From contig MVQL01000210.1 of the NCBI GenBank assembly GCA_002067205.1, positions 167,558-231,557 of the forward strand: DNA of 64,000 nt. Reading direction: 5' to 3'. Both the position numbers and the translations under genes were made by a program. Below, piece after piece: positions 27,780 to 36,471 of this stretch (its first letter is position 1; every line of letters begins with the position of its first letter). A model generated the notes under the pieces. It searched no databases and was not told the origin of the DNA. It saw nothing but the letters and a program-made list of their open reading frames with translations. This DNA is from Pelotomaculum sp. PtaB.Bin104. GTDB lineage: Bacteria; Bacillota; Desulfotomaculia; Desulfotomaculales; Pelotomaculaceae.

Positions 27780-28789
27780 TTTCTCACCTCTATTGGTCGC
27801 ATTAATTTACCGTCAATAACCTCTTCTAAAGTTCCCACCCCCCGCGAGCGGCTTAAAATTACGAAGCGCTCCAGCATTTTTGATTTAATGATTTTTCCCA
27901 GTGCCGGTCGCTCCAGCAGTTCAGCCAGAGACTTGCCATGAGCGGTAATGATCAGCTTAACCCCGGCATTTAATACCTCTTCCAGCGCCTGAACATCCTC
28001 ATTCCGCCCGATCTCGTCGGCTGCGATGACCCGCGGGCCCATGGCCCGCAACAACATCATCATCCCCTCAGCTTTGGGACAACCGTCCAGCACATCAGTC
28101 CTCAGACCGACATCACGCTGGGGTATTCCCTTATAACACCCGGCAATTTCCGATCGCTCGTCCACCACCCCCACAGTTAATCCAGTAAAGCCAAGCTCGG
28201 GCACACCATTGCTTACCTGCCGAATCAAATCTCTGAGCATGGTTGTCTTACCGCAACAGGGCGGTGAGACGATCACCGTATGGAAGATACCCCCCTCCCC
28301 GTTAAGCATATAGGGCAGGATTGCGGAGGCAGCCCCGCTGATTTCCCGGGAAATGCGGATGTTACAGCCGGAAATATACTTCAGGGTCCTAACTTTTCCA
28401 CCCTCAAGCACTGCCTTTCCGGTAATTCCGGCGCGGTGACCACCGGGAAGGGTGATGAAGCCGTTTCTGAATTCCTCTTCCAGTGCATATAGTGAGGAGC
28501 CGCTAATCAACTGCACCACCCGCTCCATATCCAGTGGGGTAACCTGGTAGGCCTCCTCAAACCGGTGCGTCGGTCGCCCATCAGCGCGGAGAAAAACGTC
28601 TTCGTTAGCCAACCCGATTAGAAGCGGTCTGCCCTGCCTTAATCGGATTTCTTCAACTTTTTCTTGCCAGGAAAAAGGTAACGCAGTGAGCATGGAGCGG
28701 ATATTTGCCGGCAAAGCAAGCAATACTTCATTAACGGCGCCTGCCCCTCCCTGGCTTGGTTCCTTTTGTAATAAGTTTACTGTGCTCAA
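27773..28789 (-). CDS. spoIIIAA: Stage III sporulation protein AA (ATPase)
   Basis: About 338 aa from TTG at 28789 after AGGGGAGGG; an ATG at 28840 is in frame but has no site. AAA-type ATPase of the secretion-ATPase group: Walker A VSPPCCGKTTMLRDLIRQ, VGVVDERSEIAGCYKG, Walker B-like RVIAADEIGRNEDVQALEEV. Drives assembly or transport of the SpoIIIA-SpoIIQ channel. First gene of the operon. No unambiguous sigma-E promoter could be fixed in the 170 bp upstream. Confidence 0.95.
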   Translation of the reverse strand: MSTVNLLQKEPSQGGAGAVNEVLLALPANIRSMLTALPFSWQEKVEEIRLRQGRPLLIGLANEDVFLRADGRPTHRFEEAYQVTPLDMERVVQLISGSSLYALEEEFRNGFITLPGGHRAGITGKAVLEGGKVRTLKYISGCNIRISREISGAASAILPYMLNGEGGIFHTVIVSPPCCGKTTMLRDLIRQVSNGVPELGFTGLTVGVVDERSEIAGCYKGIPQRDVGLRTDVLDGCPKAEGMMMLLRAMGPRVIAADEIGRNEDVQALEEVLNAGVKLIITAHGKSLAELLERPALGKIIKSKMLERFVILSRSRGVGTLEEVIDGKLMRPIEVRKC

Positions 28790-28960
28790 AGTCTTTCCCT
28801 CCCCTAAATAAATATTGCCCATTGAGGTAAAATATACCATTAAATTTAACCGGTAAAAATAAGCCGCCGGAAAACCGTAGTTTATTCAGTCACCGAAGCG
28901 GCCCCTCGCCACATATGATCTATTAATAAGAATATTTTCCGACAGAAAGGGGGAAACAGT

Positions 28961-29335
28961 ATGGACAATACCAAAACGACCACAACTATTCCAGGTTATT
29001 ATTCCACTTTTAATAAATTCATGGAGGAGTACTTCGATTCACTGCGAAACCAAAGCCAGACAGACGGTGCCAGCGCCGGGACAGCAAAAGATGGTGTGCA
29101 ATATTTACAATACGAGCCTGTTTTCATCCCCTTATACTTATACCCTGTTCCACCAGCCTGTCCGACCGGCAGTCCCGCTCCTGACATCCAGCAGCCTGTT
29201 TACCAGCCGGCGCCTTATCAGATTGGAAATAACGCCTATATTCTATTTTTGATCTTTATCCTTATTTTGCTGGGCACCAGAAAAGAACAAATTTTTGCGG
29301 CCATTAAAAGCTTCCTTAAAGTTAATGACCATTAA
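28961..29335 (+). CDS. Small Pro/Tyr-rich protein with C-terminal membrane anchor
   Basis: 124 aa, function not recognised. RBS AAAGGGGG precedes the ATG. The N-terminal half is soluble and contains YYSTFNKFMEEYFDSLRNQ; the middle is rich in Pro and Tyr (FIPLYLYPVPPACP, PAPDIQQPVYQPAPYQ); a single hydrophobic helix (AYILFLIFILILLG) is near residues 90-105, followed by a basic tail. A perfect-palindrome terminator follows. It reads out from the spoIIIA promoter region in the opposite direction, so a sporulation or coat role is plausible but unproven. Confidence 0.75.
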   Translation: MDNTKTTTTIPGYYSTFNKFMEEYFDSLRNQSQTDGASAGTAKDGVQYLQYEPVFIPLYLYPVPPACPTGSPAPDIQQPVYQPAPYQIGNNAYILFLIFILILLGTRKEQIFAAIKSFLKVNDH

Positions 29336-29341
29336 ATTAAT

Positions 29342-29369
29342 AGAGCGGCTGCTTTAAAGCAGCCGCTCT
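29342..29369 (+). terminator. Intrinsic terminator, perfect palindrome
   Basis: 14-bp arms AGAGCGGCTGCTTT / AAAGCAGCCGCTCT in a perfect inverted repeat seven bases after the stop of the small Pro/Tyr-rich gene, followed by GTTTAAATT. It may also serve the convergent CD1247-type gene. Confidence 0.8.
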
Positions 29370-29420
29370 GTTTAAATTGCTTGGAGAATTAAAATAATTT
29401 TGCCTCATCCCAGCGCCAGT

Positions 29421-29888
29421 TTATATAACATCCTTACCCGCTTCCAGGTTATTACCAGCAACTTGACCCTCCAGCGCTTCAGGCTCATCTTTAAATTCAA
29501 AGCTTTCGTCCTTGACAAAAACCACTTCATCACAGTTCGGACATATTACTTCAACAACGTCGTCATCTTCTGCAACATGGGAATCAAAATAAACTTCTTC
29601 ACCACAGCCGGGACACTTTACTTCGATATAATCCCCGGTATCGAACCCCCTGTGTTCAGCTTCATCCTCGTAGACCTCGCCTTCCAATTGATAGAGATCT
29701 TCGTCGATTGTCTCAAGGTAATCCTCCAACTGGTCCTGTCCTTCTTCCAAGTCCTCAACTGTATTGGCAAAGTCATCCAATACCTCTATGATTCCATTTA
29801 AGAGTTTGCCTTCTTTGGAATCAGTGTGCAAGTCAAGCCCAGTTGATAAGCCCTGCAGGTAGGCTACCCTTGCTTTAAGATCATTCAC
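29421..29888 (-). CDS. CD1247-type zinc-ribbon protein
   Basis: 155 aa. N-terminal helical CD1247 domain (LKARVAYLQGLSTGLDLHTD), acidic coiled-coil middle (residues 30-75) and a zinc ribbon with two knuckles, CPGCGEEVYF and CPNCDEVVFV (residues ~94-125). C-terminal tail low in complexity. The family sits downstream of efp in many sporulating Clostridia; its molecular function is not known. It is 85 bp downstream of efp. Confidence 0.85.
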   Translation of the reverse strand: MNDLKARVAYLQGLSTGLDLHTDSKEGKLLNGIIEVLDDFANTVEDLEEGQDQLEDYLETIDEDLYQLEGEVYEDEAEHRGFDTGDYIEVKCPGCGEEVYFDSHVAEDDDVVEVICPNCDEVVFVKDESFEFKDEPEALEGQVAGNNLEAGKDVI

Positions 29889-29972
29889 CTATATGCGCCC
29901 CCTCTGGTAAATTGCCATAACCGGCATTTAATAGTATGTCGTAAATCAGGGGGCTTTAAACACGATTAAAAA

Positions 29973-30530
29973 TTATGCCCGTTTTATATAGTTGCCCGTT
30001 CTCGTGTCAATTTGCAGCTTGTCCCCGACACTGATAAAGAAAGGCACCTGGACTATCGCCCCTGTTTCCAGGGTGGCCGGCTTAGAGCCGCCGGAAGCAG
30101 TGTCGCCTTTAATACCGGGGGCAGTATCAATGACTTCCAGCTCGACAAAGTTGGGTAGTTCCACGCCAATGGACTTTTCTTGAAAGGTGAGGACATGAAT
30201 GTTCATATTTTCTTTCAGATACTTTACGGCGTCACCCAGTTGTTCAGCGGACATGGCCATTTGGTCGAAGGATTCCATGTCCATAAAATTATAGTCTGTT
30301 CCATCATTATAAAGGTACTGCATTTCCCGCCGCTCAATCCTGGCTTTAGGCACTTTTTCGCCCGCGTTAAAAGTCTTTTCCACCACAGACCCCGTCCGCA
30401 CGTTTTTTAGTTTTGAACGAACAAAGGCAGATCCCTTGCCGGGCTTGACATGCTGAAATTCAATTACCTGGAAGACATCTCCCTCCAGCTCAATAGTAAG
30501 TCCAGTCCTGAATTCGTTGGTCGATATCAC
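29973..30530 (-). CDS. efp: Translation elongation factor P
   Basis: About 185 aa from GTG at 30530 ([13 protein letters not shown]), which follows AGGAGGATGATGCC; the 26 codons of open frame above it overlap the end of pepP. Relieves ribosome stalling at polyproline. KOW-like domain with the tip loop [12 protein letters not shown], whose Lys is the usual modification site, then two OB domains ending [12 protein letters not shown]. Order aroQ-pepP-efp is conserved in Firmicutes. Confidence 0.96.
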   Translation of the reverse strand: MISTNEFRTGLTIELEGDVFQVIEFQHVKPGKGSAFVRSKLKNVRTGSVVEKTFNAGEKVPKARIERREMQYLYNDGTDYNFMDMESFDQMAMSAEQLGDAVKYLKENMNIHVLTFQEKSIGVELPNFVELEVIDTAPGIKGDTASGGSKPATLETGAIVQVPFFISVGDKLQIDTRTGNYIKRA

Positions 30531-30556
30531 GGCATCATCCTCCTGATCAATATGTT

Positions 30557-31633
30557 TTATGATAAAATTTCTAAACTCATTTTCGGTGTTTTGGTCAAAA
30601 CCCGGCATCCGGATTCTAAAACCAGGACTGTGTCCTCGATTCTTACTCCCCCCCTGCCCGGTAGGTAAATGCCCGGCTCAACTGTTACCACCATACCGGC
30701 CCGCAACACAGTTTCACCCTTCTTGGAGAGCCTGGGGTTTTCATGAATTTCCAGGCCAAGCCCGTGCCCGGTGCCATGACCAAAATATTCTGCGTAACCC
30801 CTCCCGGCAATCAAAGCACGGGCGGCCCTGTCCACAACAGAGGCCTTCACCCCGGCGCATACAGCTTTGACCGCCCGCAACTGGGCTTCCAAAACGATGG
30901 AGTAAATTTCACTTTGCCAGGACGCCGGCTCCCCGACCACAACAGTCCTGGTTATATCGGAATGGTAACCGCAGTAAACAGCCCCAAAATCCATAGTCAC
31001 TAGATCACCACTTTGGATTGTTCTAACGGAAGCCACCCCGTGGGGAAGTGCGGAGCGGGGACCGGAAGCCACAATAGTTTCAAAGGCCACACCTTCCGCA
31101 CCCATCTCACGCATGGCAAACTCCAGCCGCAGGGCTATTTCCCGCTCTGTCACACCCGGCTTAATTTGTGGCCGGACTTGCTCAATGGCCCGGTCAGACA
31201 GCCGTACGGCTTCCTCAATATTTTTTATTTCGGCACTATCCTTTATAAGCCGAAGCTCTTCCACCAGGCCGCTAGCAGGTTTTAAATCAATACTAACTAA
31301 TCTATCCTTGAGCTTAAGGAACTCGTTGTAAGACAGATGATCACCATCATAGCCCAGGCTTGTAACTTTTTTTTCCCGGACTAGCTCATCAAGCTTATCT
31401 ATTAAAGATTCAGTGGCATCTATTACCGTAAAGTGCGGGCTTTGCTGTTGCGCCTGCTCGAGATAACGAAAATCAGTTAGTAGATAAGCACCACTAAGGC
31501 ATAGCAAAAGAGCGCCGGCAGTCCCGGTAAAACCGCTCAGGTAATAACGGTTTTCCGGCTTAGTGACAAAAAAAGCCTCTACTCCGGCGCGAGACCTGAG
31601 GTCCATAAATTTATCAATACGTGTTTTAAACAT
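30557..31633 (-). CDS. pepP: M24 Xaa-Pro aminopeptidase
   Basis: About 358 aa from ATG at 31633 (MFKTRIDKF) after GGAGGAAAA. Creatinase-like N-terminal domain, then a pita-bread catalytic domain with metal ligands in [42 protein letters not shown] and [10 protein letters not shown]. All five ligands appear present. Overlaps aroQ by eight bases and precedes efp. Confidence 0.94.
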   Translation of the reverse strand: MFKTRIDKFMDLRSRAGVEAFFVTKPENRYYLSGFTGTAGALLLCLSGAYLLTDFRYLEQAQQQSPHFTVIDATESLIDKLDELVREKKVTSLGYDGDHLSYNEFLKLKDRLVSIDLKPASGLVEELRLIKDSAEIKNIEEAVRLSDRAIEQVRPQIKPGVTEREIALRLEFAMREMGAEGVAFETIVASGPRSALPHGVASVRTIQSGDLVTMDFGAVYCGYHSDITRTVVVGEPASWQSEIYSIVLEAQLRAVKAVCAGVKASVVDRAARALIAGRGYAEYFGHGTGHGLGLEIHENPRLSKKGETVLRAGMVVTVEPGIYLPGRGGVRIEDTVLVLESGCRVLTKTPKMSLEILS

Positions 31634-32075
31634 TTTTCCTCCAGGCAGGCAATAGATCCACAACTGCCCTAAGTGCCATTAAGTAGCTGGCCGCGCCAAA
31701 GCCGCTTATTTGCCCGACTGCAACAGAAGCTATTACAGAAATCCGGCGAAAATCCTCGCGCGCGTGAATATTAGACAGGTGCACTTCCACAGTAGGGATT
31801 CCGATCGACGTAACAGCGTCACGCAGGGCATAGCTGTAATGGGTATACGCCCCAGGATTGAAAATAACGGCATCCATTTCAGTCGCTGCACTATGCAGCA
31901 AATCAATTAACTCACCCTCGTGGTTTGACTGTCTGAAGGTTACCTGCACTCTTAAATCGGCAGCCAAAGCCATAACTTGTTCATTAATCTCCGCCAGGCT
32001 AAGGATGCCATAAACCGATGGTTCCCTTTTCCCCAATAAATTTAGATTGGGTCCGTTAAGTATCAGTATCTTCAA
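31626..32075 (-). CDS. aroQ: 3-dehydroquinate dehydratase, type II
   Basis: About 149 aa. Third step of the shikimate pathway. Motifs: [19 protein letters not shown] (residues 4-22, with the catalytic Tyr and Arg), [28 protein letters not shown] and [17 protein letters not shown] start eight bases after GGGGTG. Overlaps pepP. Confidence 0.96.
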   Translation of the reverse strand: MKILILNGPNLNLLGKREPSVYGILSLAEINEQVMALAADLRVQVTFRQSNHEGELIDLLHSAATEMDAVIFNPGAYTHYSYALRDAVTSIGIPTVEVHLSNIHAREDFRRISVIASVAVGQISGFGAASYLMALRAVVDLLPAWRKNV

Positions 32076-32154
32076 TGAATCACCCCTAGCTGGATGGTGA
32101 CATTTTACCATAATTTAAATCCATTGGCAAAATGGAAGTTGCAATAACAGCGAC

Positions 32155-33504
32155 TTATTGACCGCCTACGGTCATTTCAGACACCAGCAGAGTAGGCGCT
32201 CCCTTTCCACCAAAAAACTTTAAATCGTCTCCTACTCTCTCAACCGAGGCTAGTAAATTAATAAAATTTCCGCCTAAAGCCATACCCCTAAGCGGCTTAG
32301 TCAACATGCCGTTTTCGATCCAAAGCCCGGCAACACCCACTGAAAAGTCGCCCGAAATTGGGTTGGCAGTATGCAGACCCATGACCTCGGTGATGTATAT
32401 GCCGCTTGTAACCTCTTGCAACAGCTGCTCAACAGGCGTAGCCCCACTATCAATAAAGAAGTTTGTGACCCCTACTTCCGGGGTACCCTTATAGGTACTG
32501 CGCACCCCGTTGCCTGTTGATTTCAGGTTAGCCTTGGCTGCTGTATAGGTGTTGTATAAAAAACCTTGCAGTTCTCCGTTTTTAATCAGCACATTTCTTT
32601 GGGTAGCCACTCCTTCACCATCAAAGGGGGTGGAGGCAATGCCATGGGGCAGGGTACCATCGTCAATAATAGTTATTTTGCTCGAGGCCACGCTTTGACC
32701 AACTTTTCCGGCAAAAAGCGAGCGTCCTTTTTGCACCGCATCACTTGACAGGGCCGGACCGGCCAGACTCAGAAAACCAGCAGCTACGTAGGGATCCAAT
32801 ACTACAGTCGTTTTCTTGGTTGGGGCCGGCGCCGCCCCCAGCATCCGAACGGCCTTATGGGCTGCCTCCCGGCCCACCTTGCCGGGATCCAATTCTTTAT
32901 ATTTCAATCTGTAATCAAAGGCAAAGCCGCTTCGGCTCTCACCGCCGTCACTTGCTGCCAGGGCCAAATATAACCCGCAGTAAGCGGCCCGGCAGGTCAA
33001 ATTCATGCCGTGGCTGTTGACAACGGTAACTAGCGACTCACCATCCTGGTAGGTGGCGCTTTCAATTATTTTGATCCGGTCATCATAGTCCAGCGCCACT
33101 TGTTCCATTGATTTGGCCAGCTCAATTTTATCTTCCACCGTCGAAGCCCGGATACCGTGATCATATATATCCAGCTCGGGGTAAACCTGGTCCGGTGAAG
33201 GCAGGCAGTGGTAGGGATCTGCAGTTGTTTTTCCACAATTCGTTAAAGCCCGCTGGACCGTTTCCGCCACCCCGGCAGGACTTAAATCAGTGCTAAAAGA
33301 AAAACCGACCCTGCCGCCGCTAATCACCCGCAGCCCTAGGCCACACTCTTCTGCGAATTTCAAGGTTTCCACACTTTTCTTTCTGACGTCTATAATTAGC
33401 TCCTTGCTGCTACTGATATAAGCTTCAGCCATCTCCACACCCAATTGTCTTGCCCGGTCAACTGCAGCACCGGCAATACCAGGAAAAGCATCTTCTTTTA
33501 CCAC
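32155..33504 (-). CDS. pmbA: TldD/PmbA (TldE)-family protein
   Basis: 449 aa. PmbA/TldE-like partner of the TldD metalloprotease, which processes peptides such as microcins and CcdA. N-terminal AEAYISSSKELIIDVRKKS and FAEECGLGLRVISGGRVGFS, middle TVVLDPYVAAGFLSLAGPAL, and PFDGEGVATQRNVLIKNGEL. The HExxxH motif of TldD is absent, as expected for PmbA. GTG start nine bases after AAGGAG. No tldD is nearby in this window. Confidence 0.92.
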   Translation of the reverse strand: MVKEDAFPGIAGAAVDRARQLGVEMAEAYISSSKELIIDVRKKSVETLKFAEECGLGLRVISGGRVGFSFSTDLSPAGVAETVQRALTNCGKTTADPYHCLPSPDQVYPELDIYDHGIRASTVEDKIELAKSMEQVALDYDDRIKIIESATYQDGESLVTVVNSHGMNLTCRAAYCGLYLALAASDGGESRSGFAFDYRLKYKELDPGKVGREAAHKAVRMLGAAPAPTKKTTVVLDPYVAAGFLSLAGPALSSDAVQKGRSLFAGKVGQSVASSKITIIDDGTLPHGIASTPFDGEGVATQRNVLIKNGELQGFLYNTYTAAKANLKSTGNGVRSTYKGTPEVGVTNFFIDSGATPVEQLLQEVTSGIYITEVMGLHTANPISGDFSVGVAGLWIENGMLTKPLRGMALGGNFINLLASVERVGDDLKFFGGKGAPTLLVSEMTVGGQ

Positions 33505-33777
33505 TTGCCATAACTCCTTTCGTGCTACACAATTTTTCTATAGCAATAAACAGGCGCAGCACATCAATTTCATACCAGAACTGTGGCCGCCGCAGGCACC
33601 GGTTTAATACCATACGGGCAAGAAATGACAAGGTATTTCAAGTGGCAGGTCGGAACTTAAACTTCCGTCAAAACTGGTTGCCTGGTAATTATTAATTCTT
33701 TTTATTATTTTTTTAAGTAGTATTATTCAAGGTTTTTGATAATATCCCTTTTTAGCTGACAAAAAAAGCCCTCAACA

Positions 33778-33803
33778 GAAAACTGCCTTGCGGCAGTTTC
33801 TTT
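33778..33803 (-). terminator. Intrinsic terminator after the YabG-like gene
   Basis: GAAAACTGCC / GGCAGTTTC hairpin with a short TTGC loop, adjoining the stop of the small YabG-like gene. The ~275 bp between it and pmbA are AT-rich with no recognisable gene. Confidence 0.6.
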
Positions 33804-34015
33804 CAGTGGACTAGAGGCATCGTAGTCAGGGCAAACAAGTTATGTGCAGAAATAGGGGACAATTCCTGTACCAGAGACTCAACAATCAAACTTGGATCTA
33901 TTATGGCTAGTATGGCCACTCTCTCCCCGGTGGCCTGGTTGGTGTAAAAACCTATTATACAAAACTGCGTATCCTCTCCATAAATCTTTCGGGTTACTAT
34001 ATCCCCGATTTTCAT
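33803..34015 (-). CDS. Short YabG N-terminal-like protein
   Basis: 70 aa. MKIGDIVTRKIYGEDTQFCI and GERVAILAI align well with the first ~50 residues of the sporulation protease YabG (a KOW/SH3-like domain), but the ~230-residue peptidase domain is absent and the frame closes in a terminator. RBS is GGGGGTATA. It may be a stand-alone domain or the remnant of a truncated yabG. Neighbouring genes are also small sporulator-type genes. Confidence 0.6.
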   Translation of the reverse strand: MKIGDIVTRKIYGEDTQFCIIGFYTNQATGERVAILAIIDPSLIVESLVQELSPISAHNLFALTTMPLVH

Positions 34016-34138
34016 TAACTATACCCCCTGTAAAACCGGCGAAAAAGAAACCTATTACTGCATTTTTTATAACATATGCCGCCGTAAAAGGAGTTGTGTA
34101 TGTTGTATTTATCGAATATTGATCCAGATAAGATCATA

Positions 34139-34169
34139 AAAAGCTATTGCCTTGCCGGCAATAGCTTTT
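34139..34169 (-). terminator. Intrinsic terminator after the DUF3243 gene
   Basis: 13-bp perfect stem AAAAGCTATTGCC / GGCAATAGCTTTT (34139-34151 with 34157-34169), reaching the stop codon region of the DUF3243 gene; A/T runs on both sides would allow termination in either direction. Confidence 0.8.
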
Positions 34170-34425
34170 AATGCACATAGTCCTTGCTAACCATTTTGGC
34201 AATCATTTTAGCCATGGTTCTTTTTTCCTCTTCGTCACCAACTTCCCATATTTCTTTTAACAGGCGCTGTTCCCGATTACCCGGGTCAAATTTATCTGCG
34301 AAAAATTCTCCTAGCTGGTAGGCAATCTTATTAATCAGATCATCCGACATACCCACAAATTCAGCTGCATCAACTGCCTTGCCAAGGGTTTTCTTCCATT
34401 CGTGCCATGAAGTATCTATTTCCAT
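34168..34425 (-). CDS. DUF3243 family protein
   Basis: 85 aa, small acidic helical protein. WHEWKKTLGKAVDAAEFVGM and the highly conserved DPGNREQRLLKEIWEVGDEE identify DUF3243 (Bacillus YmfJ type). Function unknown; common in spore formers. Preceded by a good GGAGGTGGCCC site and followed by a strong terminator, so it is a single-gene unit. Confidence 0.88.
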   Translation of the reverse strand: MEIDTSWHEWKKTLGKAVDAAEFVGMSDDLINKIAYQLGEFFADKFDPGNREQRLLKEIWEVGDEEEKRTMAKMIAKMVSKDYVH

Positions 34426-34963
34426 GGGCCACCTCCATATTGTTTTGGACTAAATACCGTTGTTATATTGTATCCCTGTACTGCCTGTTTATTCAGCCGT
34501 TTAAAACTGGTTAATATATAAAATGATAAGCTGCTCCATATACATTGAACACACATAACCAACATGATTTATGCACTGGATCACTTTAGGTAATCTATCG
34601 ACATATTCTTCCAGGACAAAGCTGCTGTTAATCAGAATAATCAACACCCGCCAGTCCACATTTAACTTTTTGGAAAAACCCCCTTGTATGGCCACCATGT
34701 ATATGCTGCTCTATTATTACAGTCAGGCATTCCCCGTTTTCTGTTTACAAACAAAATGAAAAATAAGACTACCTGAATGCAAATCACCAGGGTCCTGATC
34801 AATTAGCAGTCTCATTCGCTTCTTTACAAGGTGTTGCCTGATAGAATAAAAAAAGTTAAGATCATCTAGATAATAAAAAAATCGCAACCCGGTGCAAATA
34901 GTATTTAGAAGTTAGAAAGCGGATGAACATTTAATTGCCTGCATAATAATTTGGGAGGAAAAG
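34426..34963. other. Intergenic stretch without a supported gene
   Basis: About 540 AT-rich bases between the DUF3243 gene and the next plus-strand gene. Opposite-strand frames of 60-65 codons (34501-34698 minus; 34571-34759 plus) overlap each other, lack ribosome-binding sites and resemble nothing known. No hairpin of note was seen. Confidence 0.5.
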
Positions 34964-35194
34964 ATGACTAACGTAAAGTTAGAAAAAGCAATAGACCAAG
35001 GCGATTACCTGCTGGCTCTGATTACCGTAAATAATATCCCGGATATTGGTGATAAGTCAGGGCTGAGGCTGCTATGCAACCTGGAGCAGGCCATAGCCGC
35101 CTGCAAAAAGTTGATCGCCGAGGGCTATCGCCTCACCGATTACTGGACCGACCCGGACGTGGGGATAGTGTTCACTCTGAAGAAGAAAAAATAA
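34964..35194 (+). CDS. Hypothetical 76-aa protein
   Basis: Not recognised. Good RBS (GGGAGGAAAAG) before the ATG. The sequence is helical and mixed in charge (VKLEKAIDQGDYLLALITV, CNLEQAIAACKKLIAEGYRL) and ends in Lys-rich KLKKKK-type residues. It faces the Nramp gene convergently. Real by RBS and composition; no function assigned. Confidence 0.65.
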   Translation: MTNVKLEKAIDQGDYLLALITVNNIPDIGDKSGLRLLCNLEQAIAACKKLIAEGYRLTDYWTDPDVGIVFTLKKKK

Positions 35195-35225
35195 AAGCTG
35201 GCAGATCCATGCACCCAGATAAAAT

Positions 35226-36461
35226 CTAAAAAAATATCGAGGTGCCCACCAGGAGGGTGGTTAAAGCAATCATAATCACAGTGGTAACCCAGGCCACGAG
35301 GTTAAAAGTCCGGGAGTTTACATGCTCGCCCATCAGGTCCCGGTCGTTAATCAAGTTAAGCATAAAAATCAACACCAGGGGCAGTAAAGCACCATTTATT
35401 ACCTGGGACCAGAGCATGATCGGAATTAGCGGAATATCTGGAATCAATATAATCCCCGCACCAGCAACCACCAGAAAGGTATAGAGCCAGTAAAATACCG
35501 GCGCCTCCTCCCAGGTCTTATCTACACCCGCCTCAAAGCCCAGAGCCTCACAGATCAGGTAGGCCGTGGACAGCGGTAATATAGATGCTGCAAACAAAGA
35601 CGCATTAAACAGTCCGAAAGCAAACAACTGGGAGGCCCACCGGCCGGCCAGGGGCATCAGGGCACTGGCCGCGTCTTTGGCATTTTCAATGGGAATACCG
35701 TTTTTATGCAGAGTGGCCGCACAAGCGACAACGATAAATATGGCTACCACGTTTACCATAATTACACCGGCAAGGACGTCTAAGCGGGAAAGTTTATACT
35801 CGTTGACCGATATACCTTTTTCAACCACCGCAGACTGAATATAAAACTGCATCCACGGCGCGATAGTGGTACCAACCAGTCCAATTAACATGGCCAGGTA
35901 CTGGCTGTCAAACTCAAAGTGGGGAGTTACCGTTTCTCTAAGTACAACATCCCAGGGTGGGTCAGCCAGGACACCTGAAATGATATAGGAAAAATACAGC
36001 GCCGAGGCGACTAGAAATATTTTTTCCACCCGCTTGTACGTTCCTTTAACGATCAACCACCAGACAATCAGCGCAGAAACAGGGACGGAAATATACTTGT
36101 TCACGTTAAAAATTTCGAGGCTGGCTGCTACACCGGCAAATTCGGCAATTGTATTCCCCAGGCTGGAAAGTACCAGGCCGAGCATAGCAAATAAGATTAA
36201 CCGCACCCCATACTTTTCACGGATCAGGTCGGCAAGGCCTTTGCCGGTAACAGCCCCCATCCGCACGCCCATTTCCTGCACCACAAAAAGGGCGATAATC
36301 ATGGGGATAAATACCCATAGCAGCTGATAACCAAAGGTGGCCCCGGCCACAGAGTAAGTCGTAATCCCACCGGCATCGTTGTCGACATTGGCCGTAATTA
36401 CCCCCGGCCCTAATATAGAAAGAAAAAGAATAAATTTTTTTAGAAAGGCCGGTTTCGCCAC
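35226..36461 (-). CDS. Nramp-related divalent metal (probably Mg2+) transporter
   Basis: About 411 aa, eleven predicted membrane helices of the SLC11/Nramp fold. From GTG at 36461 (12 bases after AGGAGG), TM1 reads LGPGVITANVDNDAGG (residues 17-32): the canonical DPGN is DNDA-like. TM6 reads TTIAPWMQFYIQSAVV, with Ala201 where Nramps have the metal-binding Met of MPHN. Loss of that Met is characteristic of the NRMT clade, which carries Mg2+. Immediately upstream is an MgtE-N/CBS/PRC protein, its likely regulator. A Mn2+/Fe2+ role cannot be excluded from sequence alone. Confidence 0.85.
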   Translation of the reverse strand: MAKPAFLKKFILFLSILGPGVITANVDNDAGGITTYSVAGATFGYQLLWVFIPMIIALFVVQEMGVRMGAVTGKGLADLIREKYGVRLILFAMLGLVLSSLGNTIAEFAGVAASLEIFNVNKYISVPVSALIVWWLIVKGTYKRVEKIFLVASALYFSYIISGVLADPPWDVVLRETVTPHFEFDSQYLAMLIGLVGTTIAPWMQFYIQSAVVEKGISVNEYKLSRLDVLAGVIMVNVVAIFIVVACAATLHKNGIPIENAKDAASALMPLAGRWASQLFAFGLFNASLFAASILPLSTAYLICEALGFEAGVDKTWEEAPVFYWLYTFLVVAGAGIILIPDIPLIPIMLWSQVINGALLPLVLIFMLNLINDRDLMGEHVNSRTFNLVAWVTTVIMIALTTLLVGTSIFF

Positions 36462-36471
36462 CAGGTTTTTT

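Noticed and set aside
34501..34759. Overlapping 62-65 codon frames on both strands
   Set aside because: They mirror each other, lack Shine-Dalgarno sites and match nothing; AT-rich chance frames.
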